Shown here: positions 34,181-42,747 of the stretch, in pieces
Layout of the letters: each line of letters starts with the position of its first letter
How positions within the stretch are numbered: position 1 is the stretch's first letter
Assembly (NCBI RefSeq): GCF_020177335.1
Contig: NZ_JAIVMG010000011.1
Location: forward strand, 99,714-163,713
Source: Stappia indica
GTDB lineage: Bacteria; Pseudomonadota; Alphaproteobacteria; Rhizobiales; Stappiaceae
Reading direction: 5' to 3'
Length of the DNA stretch: 64,000 nucleotides
Translations under genes and position numbers: made by a program
The notes under the pieces: generated by a model
Seen by the model: only the letters and a program-made list of their open reading frames with translations
Databases searched by the model: none
What the model was told of the DNA's origin: nothing

Positions 34181-34624
34181 CTACTTCTTGGCCGGGGCGC
34201 GGTCGATCAGCCGGGTCAGGGCCGTGCGCAGGGTGTCGATTTCCTCGATGCCGATGGCCGCGATCAACCGGTCCTGGTGTTCCTGGGCGCGCGCAATCAG
34301 CTCATCCACCCGGGCTTCTCCTTGCGGAGTGAGCGCAACCCAGGCCCGGCGCCGGTCGTCCGGGTCGGTGGTGCGGGTGAGGAGCTGTTGGCCGACCAGC
34401 TTGTCGACGGTCTTGCTGATCGCCGGCTGGTTGGCAAGGCAACGGCTGGCAAGCTCGCCGATGGTCAGCCCGTCGGTTCCCTTCAGGGAGGCGAGCACCC
34501 GCCAGACGGCGACGGAGACCCCGCTGGCGCGGACCTGGTCGTGAAACTCGGCACTGGCAACGCTGGAAGCGCGGGCCAGCAGGTAGAGCAGATAGCCGTC
34601 GACGAACCGGTGCTGGGTGCTCAT
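34181..34624 (-). CDS. MarR-family transcriptional regulator
   Basis: 147 residues with the winged helix of MarR proteins: LTIGELASRCLANQPAISKTVDKL is the recognition-helix region (near residues 53-76), followed by the wing TRTTDPDDRRRAWVALT with its DxRR motif. It is coupled to the flavin reductase gene by an ATGA overlap and is divergent from the NicX-like operon, so it is the likely local repressor, relieved by a pathway acid. Similar MarR regulators control pyridine and aromatic catabolic genes. A candidate operator lies in the AT-rich divergent region near 35161-35175. Confidence 0.88.
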   Translation of the reverse strand: MSTQHRFVDGYLLYLLARASSVASAEFHDQVRASGVSVAVWRVLASLKGTDGLTIGELASRCLANQPAISKTVDKLVGQQLLTRTTDPDDRRRAWVALTPQGEARVDELIARAQEHQDRLIAAIGIEEIDTLRTALTRLIDRAPAKK

Positions 34625-35118
34625 GAACTGGAAATACCGTAATGCGGTGTTGCATAGCGGCCGCCATGATAGATCAGCGGTTCGCGATCGGCGTGGTCGA
34701 AGGCCTCGACCTGCCCGAGAAACACCACGTGGTCGCCTCCGTCCACCCGGGTGCTGTTGCGGCATTCGAACACGGCGGTGACGCCGGCCAGCACCGGCAC
34801 GCCGCAGGCGCCCATCTGCCAGTCGACCCTTTCGAAGCGGTCCTGCTCCGGACGGGCGAAGCGGTTCGACAGGCCGGTCTGGTCGGAGGCGAGAATGTTG
34901 ATCGCGTAGTGGCCGGCCCCTTCGAAGGTGGCCATATTGCGTGAGGTGCGGGCAAGGCTCCACAGCACCATCGGCGGATCGAGCGAGACCGAGTTGAAGG
35001 AATTGGCGGTCAACCCCACCGGCCGACCAGAAGCGTCGACAGTGGTGACGATCGTCACCCCGGTGACGAAACGGCCCAATGCGTTGCGCAGGCTGCGGTG
35101 GTCGGTCGACATCGCCAT
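34621..35118 (-). CDS. Flavin reductase-family protein (HpaC-like)
   Basis: 165 residues of the FMN-binding split-barrel fold. Motifs: GRFVTGVTIVTT at the start, GLTANSFNSVSLDPPMVLWSL near residue 35, and the HYAINIL and GGDHVVFLGQVE blocks. Such proteins supply reduced FMN or FAD to a separate oxygenase component. The acyl-CoA-dehydrogenase-fold protein at 37078 is a candidate partner; no other flavin oxygenase is encoded in the window. Start 35118 has GAGG six bases upstream; ATG 35112 is an alternative. Confidence 0.88.
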   Translation of the reverse strand: MAMSTDHRSLRNALGRFVTGVTIVTTVDASGRPVGLTANSFNSVSLDPPMVLWSLARTSRNMATFEGAGHYAINILASDQTGLSNRFARPEQDRFERVDWQMGACGVPVLAGVTAVFECRNSTRVDGGDHVVFLGQVEAFDHADREPLIYHGGRYATPHYGISSS

Positions 35119-35246
35119 CCGGATCCTCGAGTTCGTTCAGAGTTCAAAATATTCCTTTTCATATAATAATGATATTGCTACGATCCGCAAAATTCTTTTT
35201 GCATCCTGCGTGGAATGGGGGTTCTGCGTAACATTGGGAGGGGTGG
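35119..35246. promoter_or_regulatory. Divergent promoter/operator region of the pyridine-type locus
   Basis: This 128-base spacer is strikingly AT-rich against a GC-rich background, notably at 35147-35204. It contains an imperfect palindrome at 35161-35175 (ATAT-centre-ATAT) and two similar T-rich elements starting near 35151 and 35192 (ATTCCTTTTCAT and ATTCTTTTTGCAT), 40 bases apart. Both divergent units must start here. Binding by the MarR protein encoded at 34181 is an inference. Confidence 0.5.
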
Positions 35247-36293
35247 ATGCTGGCAGACCGGATTGAGGGCAAGTGGATCGATGCCTTCGCGGCGGTGTTT
35301 CGCCTGTGCAAGGTCACCGAGACCGAAACGGTGGCGATCCTGTCGGAAACCCAGTCGCGGCATCTCAATGTGCATCTCGCCGAACTGGCGTTGCAGCGGC
35401 TCGGAGCGAAGGTGTTTCACGTGGTGGTGCCGACCCCGCGCCAGGACGCGCCGGTGCCGGTGCGCTCCACCGGCGCCTCGTCGGCGCTCACCGGACAGGA
35501 TGCGGCGATTGCCGGGCTGGCGGCCTGCGCCATGGTGGTCGACCTGACCGTCGACGGGTTGCTGCACGCACCGGAATTGCCCCGGGTCATCGCCCAGGGC
35601 GCGCGGCTCTTGATGATCTCCAACGAGCATCCGGAGGCGCTGGAGCGGCTGGTGCCGGCCGTGCGCGACAAGGAGCGGGTGAAAAAGGCGATTGGCCTGT
35701 GCAAGGGCGCGGCGCGGATGCGGGTCAGCTCTCCCGCCGGTACCGATCTGACAATCGACATGGACGGCGCCAGCACCGTCGGTGTCTGGGGCTGGTGCGA
35801 CCGGCCGGGCAGTGTCGCCCATTGGCCGGCCGGGCTGGTGGTCAGTTTCCCCGCCGCCGGCAAGGTCAATGGCACGCTGGTGCTCGATGCGGGCGACGTC
35901 AATCTCACCTTCAAGCGCTATCTGGAGCGGCCGGTGACGCTCACCATCGTTGATGACTATGTCACCGCGATTGATGGCGAAGGCACGGATGCGGAGTTGA
36001 CCCGGCGCTATTTCGCCGCCTGGAAGGACAAGGACGCCTATGCGGTGTCGCATGTGGGCTTCGGCATGAACGAGGGCGCCCGCTACGAGGCGCTTGCCAT
36101 GTACGACCAGCGCGAGACCAACGGCACCGAGGTGCGGGCGTTTGCCGGTAATTTCCTGTTTTCCACCGGCGCCAATGAATTCGCCGGCCGCTACACCAAG
36201 GGCCATTTCGACATTCCGGTGCGCGGCTGCACCATCGCGCTCGACGGGGTGCCGGTGGTCGAGGAGGGCAGCCTGGTGGAGGATTTGCGGTGA
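35247..36293 (+). CDS. nicX: 2,5-dihydroxypyridine 5,6-dioxygenase-like protein (NicX family)
   Basis: 348 residues of the M29-peptidase-like fold that includes NicX, the iron(II) dioxygenase opening 2,5-dihydroxypyridine to N-formylmaleamate. The three metal ligands reported for Pseudomonas NicX (His, His, Asp, with the last two in an H-x-D pair) appear here as H269 in SHVGFG and H320/D322 in GHFDIP; spacing is nearly the same as I recall for NicX (265, 318, 320). This makes NicX more likely than an aminopeptidase, the common automated label. A GGGAGGGG site precedes the ATG, and the stop overlaps the hydrolase start as GTGA. The true ring substrate could be a substituted dihydroxypyridine. 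Confidence 0.8.
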   Translation: MLADRIEGKWIDAFAAVFRLCKVTETETVAILSETQSRHLNVHLAELALQRLGAKVFHVVVPTPRQDAPVPVRSTGASSALTGQDAAIAGLAACAMVVDLTVDGLLHAPELPRVIAQGARLLMISNEHPEALERLVPAVRDKERVKKAIGLCKGAARMRVSSPAGTDLTIDMDGASTVGVWGWCDRPGSVAHWPAGLVVSFPAAGKVNGTLVLDAGDVNLTFKRYLERPVTLTIVDDYVTAIDGEGTDAELTRRYFAAWKDKDAYAVSHVGFGMNEGARYEALAMYDQRETNGTEVRAFAGNFLFSTGANEFAGRYTKGHFDIPVRGCTIALDGVPVVEEGSLVEDLR

Positions 36294-37081
36294 GGGTGGC
36301 CGGGGTCGTGCGGCCCGGGCACTGCGGCGCGCCGGTCGTCCTGTTGCATGGCATCGGTGCGGGCGCGGAGATGTTCGCGCCGCAGCTCGCCGGTCTTGCC
36401 TCCGGTCACGACGTGATCGGCTGGAACCTGCCGGGCTACGGCGGCACCAGGCTCGCCGGGCCGATGAGCTTCGAGAGCCTGTCGGACGGGCTGCTGGCGC
36501 TTTTCGATGAGCTTGGGCTGGACCGGGCGGTGATCGTCGGCCATTCCATCGGCGGAATGGTGGCGCAGGAGTTCACCGCCCGCCATCCGCAGCGGGTGCG
36601 GGCGCTGGTGCTGTCGGCCACCACCTCCGCCTTCGGCAGCCGCGACGGGGCGTTTCAGAAGAAATTCGTTGCCGACCGGCTGGCGCCGCTCGATGCGGGC
36701 CGGACCATGGCGGAGCTCGCCGGGCAGTTCGTTCCGGGCCTTGTCGGGTCGGCGGCGCACCCGGATGCGGTTCCGGCGGCCATCGCCGCCATGAGCCGGG
36801 TGCCGGACGACACCTTCCGCGCGGCGATCCGCTGCCTTGCCACATTCGACCGGCGGGCGGATCTCCCCCGGATCTGCGTTCCCACGTTGCTGATCGCCGG
36901 GGAGGAGGATCGCAACGCGCCGGAGCCGACCATGCGCAAGATGGCCGAACGGATCGCCGGCGCGCGCCTTGTGGTGCTGCCCGGCATCGGTCATCTCGCC
37001 TCGCTGGAATGCCCGGAGGTCTTTACCGATCATTTGCGGGGGTTTCTAGCGTCCCTGCCGGAGGAGGAGAGCCGATCATGA
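36290..37081 (+). CDS. Alpha/beta hydrolase, possible N-formylmaleamate deformylase-like
   Basis: 263 residues of the alpha/beta hydrolase fold. The oxyanion motif LLHGIG lies near residue 19, the nucleophile elbow GHSIGG near 85, and the late Asp (GEEDRNAP) and His (GIGHLASLE) complete a Ser-Asp-His triad. In the nicotinate pathway the enzyme after NicX is NicD, an alpha/beta hydrolase that removes formate from N-formylmaleamate; gene order supports an equivalent step here. Close relatives also include 3-oxoadipate enol-lactonases, so the assignment is contextual. GTG start overlapping the nicX stop; its own stop overlaps the next start. Confidence 0.82.
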   Translation: MRVAGVVRPGHCGAPVVLLHGIGAGAEMFAPQLAGLASGHDVIGWNLPGYGGTRLAGPMSFESLSDGLLALFDELGLDRAVIVGHSIGGMVAQEFTARHPQRVRALVLSATTSAFGSRDGAFQKKFVADRLAPLDAGRTMAELAGQFVPGLVGSAAHPDAVPAAIAAMSRVPDDTFRAAIRCLATFDRRADLPRICVPTLLIAGEEDRNAPEPTMRKMAERIAGARLVVLPGIGHLASLECPEVFTDHLRGFLASLPEEESRS

Positions 37082-38349
37082 ACGCCGCCGACCCAGACAC
37101 GTTCGACCTGGACGCCCCGATTTTCGATCCGGATGCGTTTCGCCTGACCGATCAGGAGCGAGAGTTGACGGCGCTGGCCCGGCGCACCGGCAAGGCCCGG
37201 TTCGCCCCGCGCGCGGCCGAGTTCGACCGCGATGCCCGTTTTCCCACCGAGAACTACCGGGACATGCATGAGGCCGGTCTGCTCGGCGCCTGCGTGCCGA
37301 AGGAAAACGGCGGGCATGGGGCGCCGTTTCGCACCTACATGATGACGGCGGCGGAAATCGGCCGCTACTGCGGCTCCACCGCCCTGACCTGGAACATGCA
37401 TGTGTGTTCCTGCCTGTGGACCGGCGCCCTCACCGACGATCTCGACATGACAGCGGAGCAGCGCGCCAAGCATATGGAGCGGCGGGCGGTTCACTACGCG
37501 CGCATTCTGAAGGACGGGGCGATCTACTCCCAGCCGTTTTCCGAGGGCGGCGCGGCGGCGGCCGGCGCGGTGCCGTTTTCCACCAGCGCCCGGAAGGTTG
37601 ATGGCGGCTGGCTGATCAACGGCAAGAAGATCTTCGCCTCGCTCTCCGGACACGCCGACTATTATGGTGTCCTCTGCGGTGAGATGAAGGAGGGGGAGCG
37701 CCCCTCGCGTCGGGACACCATGTATATCGCCGTGCCGGCCCGGGCCGAGGGGGTGGAGGTCGTCGGCGACTGGGACCCGCTGGGCATGCGCGGCACGGTC
37801 TCGCGCACGCTGCTTTTCAAGGACGTGTTCGTCTCCGAGGATGAGCAATTGATGCCGCGCGGCGTCTATTACCAGGCGGCGAGCCGCTGGCCGCACATGT
37901 TCATGACCCTGTCGCCGACCTATATGGGCATTGCCCAGGCGGCGTTCGATTTCACCGTCAAGTATCTGCGCGGTGAATGGCCGGGCCTGCCGCCGGTCAA
38001 GCGGCGGATGTTCCCGACCAAGCAGATGGGCGTTGCCCAGATGCATCTGATGCTGGAGCAGACCAAGGCGCTGTGGTTTCAGGCGATCACCGAGGCCGGG
38101 CCCGATCCCTCCCGCGAACAGATGCTGCGTGCCTGGGCCGCCCATTACACGGTGATGGAGAACGCCAACGAGATCTGCCAGCTTGCCATTCGCACCTGCG
38201 GCGGCCAGTCGATGCTGAAGACCTTGCCGCTGGAACGGCTTTACCGCGACAGCCGCTGCGGCGCGCTGATGCTGCCCTGGACGGCGGAGATCTGTCTCGA
38301 CCGGATCGGCCGGGAAAGCCTCTACCTGCCGGGGGAAGACGACACGTGA
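37078..38349 (+). CDS. Acyl-CoA dehydrogenase-fold flavoprotein
   Basis: 423 residues with the helical N-domain, central beta domain (SQPFSEGGAAAAG, then WLINGKKIFASLSGHADYY) and helical C-domain of acyl-CoA dehydrogenases. The C-terminal segment YRDSRCGALMLPWTAEI replaces the usual YEGT-type region that carries the catalytic glutamate, and I cannot see an obvious substitute. It may therefore be a dehydrogenase with its base elsewhere, or a flavin-dependent monooxygenase of the same fold fed by the flavin reductase at 34621. Overlaps neighbours on both sides (ATGA and GTGA), so it is a core member of this operon. Confidence 0.82.
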   Translation: MNAADPDTFDLDAPIFDPDAFRLTDQERELTALARRTGKARFAPRAAEFDRDARFPTENYRDMHEAGLLGACVPKENGGHGAPFRTYMMTAAEIGRYCGSTALTWNMHVCSCLWTGALTDDLDMTAEQRAKHMERRAVHYARILKDGAIYSQPFSEGGAAAAGAVPFSTSARKVDGGWLINGKKIFASLSGHADYYGVLCGEMKEGERPSRRDTMYIAVPARAEGVEVVGDWDPLGMRGTVSRTLLFKDVFVSEDEQLMPRGVYYQAASRWPHMFMTLSPTYMGIAQAAFDFTVKYLRGEWPGLPPVKRRMFPTKQMGVAQMHLMLEQTKALWFQAITEAGPDPSREQMLRAWAAHYTVMENANEICQLAIRTCGGQSMLKTLPLERLYRDSRCGALMLPWTAEICLDRIGRESLYLPGEDDT

Positions 38350-39887
38350 CGTCGATCGACAGCTGGATCGAGGCCCATGCGCGGTTCACGCCGGACAAGG
38401 CGGCGATCCGGTTCGAGGCTGGCGATCTGACCTATGCGCAATTCGCCGCGGCCATCGGCGGGGCCGCGCACTGGCTGGCCCGCGCCCATGGCATCGGCCG
38501 GGGCGACCGGGTGGCGTTTCTCGGCACCAACGCGCCGGACATGCTGGTGCTTCTGTTCGCTGCCGCGCGCCTCGGTGCGATCCTGGTGCCGCTCAACTGG
38601 CGCCTGGCCCCGCCGGAACTGGCTCACGCGGTTCGCGACAGCGGCGCGGCGCTCTTGGTGCATCAGCCGGCGTTTGCCGCAACGGTGGCGGAGATGGCGG
38701 TGCTCGGCGCGGCGCCTCGGGTCCAGATGAGCGATGCGCGCTCCGGCGGGCTTGCCGCATTCTTGGCCGGCACCGCCGCGCTGTCGGCGGGTGAGGGCGA
38801 AGGCGGGGCGGAGGATCCGCTGCTGATCGTCTACACCTCCGGCACCACCGGCCGGCCGAAGGGGGCGGTGCTGACCCAGCGGGCGTTGACCGCCAATGCG
38901 CTGAACGCCCTGCACATGCACGACATGACCAGCCGCGATCTGGTTCTGACCGTGCTGCCGATGTTTCATGTGGGCGGGCTCAACATCCAGACCACGCCGG
39001 CGCTCTATGCCGGGGCGACGGTGCTGCTGCACGAACGCTTTCATCCCGAGAGCTGTCTGGAGGCGATCGCCGGCGAGCGGCCCGACCTCACCGTGCTGGT
39101 ACCGGCGACCCTCTCGGCGCTGATTGCTCATCCGCGCTGGAGTGATGCGGATCTGTCGTCCTTGCGGGCAATCGCCACCGGCTCCTCCGATGTGCCCCGG
39201 CATCTGATGCAGGCCTTTTGCGAACGCGGCGTGCCGGTGATCCAGATCTACGGCTCGACCGAGACCGGTCCGGTGGCGATCTACCAACGGGTGCAGGATG
39301 CGGCGGAGGAATTCGGCGCCATTGGCCGACCGGGTCTGCACACCGAGGCGCGGATCACCCGGGACGGGGAGCCGCTGGGGGTCGGCGAGATCGGCGAGAT
39401 CGAGCTGCGCGGCACCAATATCACCCAAGGCTACTGGAACCGGCCGGAGGCACGGACGGAGAGTTTTCGCGCCGGCGGGTGGTTTCGCACCGGCGATCTC
39501 GGGAGCATCGACGCGCGGGGTGTGTTCTGGTTTCGCGACCGGCTGAAGAACGTGATCATTTCCGGCGGCGAGAACATCTACCCCGCCGAACTGGAACGGG
39601 TGCTGGGCGAGCTTTCCCAGGTGGCCGAGGCGGCGGTGGTTGGGGTCAAGGACCCGCAATGGGGCGAATGTCCCGTGGCGGTGGTGGTCGCCCGCGCACC
39701 GCAGGAACGGGACGCGCAGGCGGTGCTGGAGGGGTTCAACGGCCGTCTTGCCCGCTACAAGCATCCCAAGTCGGTTGTTTTCGTTGAGGAGTTGCCGAGA
39801 AATGCCCTCGGCAAAGTGAGGCTGGATCGGGTAAGAAATATGGCGGAGGATGCGCTTGCATCCGGGACGGAGACAAAAGAAGCCTGA
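38346..39887 (+). CDS. AMP-dependent acyl-CoA synthetase/ligase
   Basis: 513 residues of the ANL superfamily. The ATP-binding loop YTSGTTGRPKGA lies near residue 160, GSTETG near 305, the YRTGDLG-equivalent FRTGDLG near 382, and the hinge KNVIISGGENIYPAELE near 400. The catalytic lysine of the C-domain is in RNALGKVRLDR near 495. It activates a carboxylic acid to its CoA thioester. Paired with an acyl-CoA-dehydrogenase-like protein it may handle an acid produced after ring opening, or the imported substrate. GTG start at 38346 overlaps the previous stop. Confidence 0.88.
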   Translation: MTSIDSWIEAHARFTPDKAAIRFEAGDLTYAQFAAAIGGAAHWLARAHGIGRGDRVAFLGTNAPDMLVLLFAAARLGAILVPLNWRLAPPELAHAVRDSGAALLVHQPAFAATVAEMAVLGAAPRVQMSDARSGGLAAFLAGTAALSAGEGEGGAEDPLLIVYTSGTTGRPKGAVLTQRALTANALNALHMHDMTSRDLVLTVLPMFHVGGLNIQTTPALYAGATVLLHERFHPESCLEAIAGERPDLTVLVPATLSALIAHPRWSDADLSSLRAIATGSSDVPRHLMQAFCERGVPVIQIYGSTETGPVAIYQRVQDAAEEFGAIGRPGLHTEARITRDGEPLGVGEIGEIELRGTNITQGYWNRPEARTESFRAGGWFRTGDLGSIDARGVFWFRDRLKNVIISGGENIYPAELERVLGELSQVAEAAVVGVKDPQWGECPVAVVVARAPQERDAQAVLEGFNGRLARYKHPKSVVFVEELPRNALGKVRLDRVRNMAEDALASGTETKEA

Positions 39888-39928
39888 TTTGCGCCGGTCG
39901 CGGAACGATACCAAGGAGAGGGAACTTC

Positions 39929-40942
39929 ATGCGGAAAGTCATTGCAGCGCTGGCGACGGCGGTCACGCTCGGTCTGGCACCGGCGGCTTTTGCCGACACC
40001 ACCTTGCGGGTTTCGAACTGGCTTCCGCCGTCGCATCCGATCGTCAAGGACATCCTCGCCCCCTGGGGCAAGCAGGTGGAGACGGCAACGGACGGCCGGG
40101 TCAAGGTGGAGATCATGTCCTCGCCGATCGGCAAGCCGCCGGCACAGTTCGACCTGATCCGTTCCGGCGCTGCCGATATCGGCTATGGCGTGCATGGTTA
40201 CACGCCGGGCCGTTTCAAGCTGACGCCGCTGGTCGAGGGCCCGTTCCTGTCCGACAGCGCCGAGGCGCTGTCCGTCGCCTACTGGAAGGTGCATGAGGCG
40301 ATGCTCGCCAAGGCGGAGGAGCACAAGGGTGTCAAGGTTCTGACCGTCTTCACCCATGGTCCGGGCATGATCTACACCACCGCCAAGCCGGTGGCGAAGC
40401 TGGCAGATGCAGCTGGCCTGAAGATGCGGATCGGTGGCGGTATCGTTGCCGAAGTGGCCGAGCGGCTCGGCATGGTCGGTGTTCCGGCGCCCTCGCCGCA
40501 GGTCTATGAAATTCTCGCCAACGGCGTGGCCGATGGCATCCTGTTTCCCGCCGAATCCGTTCCGTTCTTCCGCATCGAGGAGGTTATCCGGCACGGGGTG
40601 TCGGTGCCCGGCGGGCTCTACAACACCTCCTTCTTCGTGGTCATGAACGCCAAGACCTGGAACCGGCTGTCCGATGAGGACAAGGCGGCGATCGACAGCG
40701 TCTCCGGCGAGGCGATGGCGCGGCTGGCGGGCGCCGCATGGGATGCGGCGGATGAGGCCGGGCTTGCCGTGATGACCGCGAAGGGTGTGACCCTGACCGA
40801 GGCCGACGAAGCCATGACGGCGGAACTGGCCGAGGCGCTGGCCGGCATCGAGGACGGCTTCCTTGCCGCCGCGCAGGAACGGGGCATCGACGGCAAGGCG
40901 GCGCTGGAAATGCTGCGGGCGGAAGTCAACGCGGCCGAATGA
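39929..40942 (+). CDS. TRAP transporter substrate-binding protein (DctP family), second system
   Basis: 337 residues with a cleavable signal peptide (hydrophobic stretch about 5-20, cleavage after AFA near 24). Mature features: TLRVSNWLPPSHPI, the GLKMRIGGG segment with the ligand-binding Arg, and NGVADGILFPAE. The SBP is more distant from the first TRAP protein at 7279, so a different ligand is likely. It follows the ligase by 41 bases with AAGGAGAGG before the ATG, within the NicX-type operon, and presumably imports the pathway substrate, a carboxylate. Confidence 0.9.
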   Translation: MRKVIAALATAVTLGLAPAAFADTTLRVSNWLPPSHPIVKDILAPWGKQVETATDGRVKVEIMSSPIGKPPAQFDLIRSGAADIGYGVHGYTPGRFKLTPLVEGPFLSDSAEALSVAYWKVHEAMLAKAEEHKGVKVLTVFTHGPGMIYTTAKPVAKLADAAGLKMRIGGGIVAEVAERLGMVGVPAPSPQVYEILANGVADGILFPAESVPFFRIEEVIRHGVSVPGGLYNTSFFVVMNAKTWNRLSDEDKAAIDSVSGEAMARLAGAAWDAADEAGLAVMTAKGVTLTEADEAMTAELAEALAGIEDGFLAAAQERGIDGKAALEMLRAEVNAAE

Positions 40943-41436
40943 GCGCCTCTCCCACCAGAACCCCGGGGTCGGGCGATCCCGGGGGCGTTGCCGGAGTGCT
41001 CGCCTGGGGCTTGCGGCTCGCCGCGTCTCTGCTGCTGCTGGTGATGATGATCGTCACCTTTGTCGATGTGGTCGGGCGCTATGTCTTCAACGCGCCGCTT
41101 GCCGGCGCCTATGAACTGACCGAGGTGCTGCTGGCGCTGGTGGTGTTCATCGGCCTGCCGATCGTCACCTTTCGCCGCGAACATGTCACCGTCGATCTGG
41201 TGACCAGCCGGTTGCCCGCCGTGCTCCGTCGGGGCCTTGCCGTTCTGGCCGGGGTGGTGGTGCTCCTGGTGCTGGCGGTGCTGGCCTGGCGGCTGGGGCT
41301 GCTGGCCATCGACTTCACCGAGTATGGCGACACCACCGTCAACCTGAAGATCCCGCTCGGCCCCGTGGCCGCCGTGATGGCGGTGCTGGCCGCCCTGTCC
41401 GCGCTTGCCGCCCTTCTCGTGCTGTTTCGGCGCTGA
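40939..41436 (+). CDS. TRAP transporter small permease (DctQ family), second system
   Basis: 165 residues with four membrane helices. The motif FVDVVGRYVFNAPLAGAYELTEVLLALVVF is the standard DctQ helix-1/helix-2 join, here broken by a short Pro-Leu loop. Start ATG overlaps the dctP stop by four bases (ATGA), so translation is coupled. The first 13 residues are polar and rich in Ser, Pro and Gly. Confidence 0.9.
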   Translation: MSASPTRTPGSGDPGGVAGVLAWGLRLAASLLLLVMMIVTFVDVVGRYVFNAPLAGAYELTEVLLALVVFIGLPIVTFRREHVTVDLVTSRLPAVLRRGLAVLAGVVVLLVLAVLAWRLGLLAIDFTEYGDTTVNLKIPLGPVAAVMAVLAALSALAALLVLFRR

Positions 41437-41454
41437 AACCTGGACCTTTCTGCC

Positions 41455-42747
41455 ATGGAAACCTGGCTTCCCGGCCTTGTCATCCTCCTGATCGTGATGT
41501 TCGCCGGCGTGCCCATCGCCATGGCGATGGCCGCCGTCGGCGGTCTCGGCCTTGCGGTGATCCTCGGCTTCCAGCCGGCGATGACCATCGTCGGCCAGAC
41601 CACCTTCGATACCGGCCTGTCCTATCCGCTTTCGGTGGTGCCGCTGTTCGTGCTGATGGGCAATCTGGTGACGCGGGCCGGGCTGTCGGACGAGCTCTAC
41701 GCTGCCTGTCATGCCTGGCTGGGGCACCGGCGCGGCGGTCTTGCGATGGCCACGGCGGTCGCTTGCGGCGGCTTCTCGGCGGTGTGCGGCTCCTCGCTGG
41801 CAACGGCGGCGACCATGGGCAAGGTGGCGCTGCCGCAGATGCGCCGCTACCGCTATGACGACGGGCTCGCCAGCGGGGTGATCGCCGCCGGCGGCACGCT
41901 GGGCATCCTCATTCCGCCGAGTGTCATTCTGGTGCTCTATGGCGTGACCGCCCAGCAGGACATCGCCCGGCTGTTCATCGCCGGCATCGTGCCCGGCCTA
42001 CTCGGCGTTCTCGGTTATATGGCGGCGGTGCAGGTGGTGTGCTGGCGTCGTCCGGAGGCGGGCCCGCGCGCCGAGCGGATGGGCTATCGCGACCGGTTCG
42101 CCGCGCTCGGCGGGGTTGCCGGGATCCTCGGCCTGTTCGTCTTGGTGATCGGGGGCATTTATGCCGGCATCTTCACCGCCACCGAGGCGGCGGGCATCGG
42201 CGCCACCGGCGCCTTCGTTATCGCGCTGGCCCGGCGGCGGCTGACCTTGCGCAATCTCCTGGAAACGCTGGCCGACACGGCGGCGACGACCACCATGATG
42301 TTCATGGTGCTGATCGGGGCGCTGATCTTTTCCAATTTCGTCAACATCGCCGGGTTGCCCGACTTTCTGTCCTCTATGGCGCGGGCCTCCGATCTGCCGG
42401 CCTGGGCGATCCTGGCGGCGGTGCTGATGGTCTATCTCTGCCTCGGCATGGTGCTGGAAAGCCTGTCGATGGTGCTCCTGACCGTGCCGATCTTTGCGCC
42501 CGTCATGGCCGGGCTCGGCTACGATCTGGTGTGGTTCGGCATCATCGTCGTGGTGGTCACCGAGATCAGTCTGATCACCCCGCCGGTCGGTCTCAACGTC
42601 TTCGTGCTGAAAACGGTGCTGCCGGACGTGCCGCTGTCGACGATCTTCCGCGGCATCCTGCCGTTCGTCGTCGCCGATGTGGTGCGGCTGGCGCTGCTGG
42701 CGGCGGTGCCGACGCTGGTGCTCTTCCTGCCGGATCTGATGCGCTAG
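41455..42747 (+). CDS. TRAP transporter large permease (DctM family), second system
   Basis: 430 residues, about twelve membrane segments, with the DctM blocks PLSVVPLFVLMGNLV, ACGGFSAVCGSSLATAATM and GGTLGILIPPSVILVLYG. It completes the second TRAP importer and ends the operon starting at nicX. No terminator with a T run follows in the next 100 bases. Length is normal. Confidence 0.92.
   Translation: METWLPGLVILLIVMFAGVPIAMAMAAVGGLGLAVILGFQPAMTIVGQTTFDTGLSYPLSVVPLFVLMGNLVTRAGLSDELYAACHAWLGHRRGGLAMATAVACGGFSAVCGSSLATAATMGKVALPQMRRYRYDDGLASGVIAAGGTLGILIPPSVILVLYGVTAQQDIARLFIAGIVPGLLGVLGYMAAVQVVCWRRPEAGPRAERMGYRDRFAALGGVAGILGLFVLVIGGIYAGIFTATEAAGIGATGAFVIALARRRLTLRNLLETLADTAATTTMMFMVLIGALIFSNFVNIAGLPDFLSSMARASDLPAWAILAAVLMVYLCLGMVLESLSMVLLTVPIFAPVMAGLGYDLVWFGIIVVVVTEISLITPPVGLNVFVLKTVLPDVPLSTIFRGILPFVVADVVRLALLAAVPTLVLFLPDLMR

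Noticed and set aside
35247..36293. Calling the NicX-like protein a leucyl aminopeptidase
   Set aside because: The H-x-D pair and upstream His match NicX ligands and the next gene is an alpha/beta hydrolase, as in nicotinate clusters; no peptidase dinuclear-metal set was apparent.
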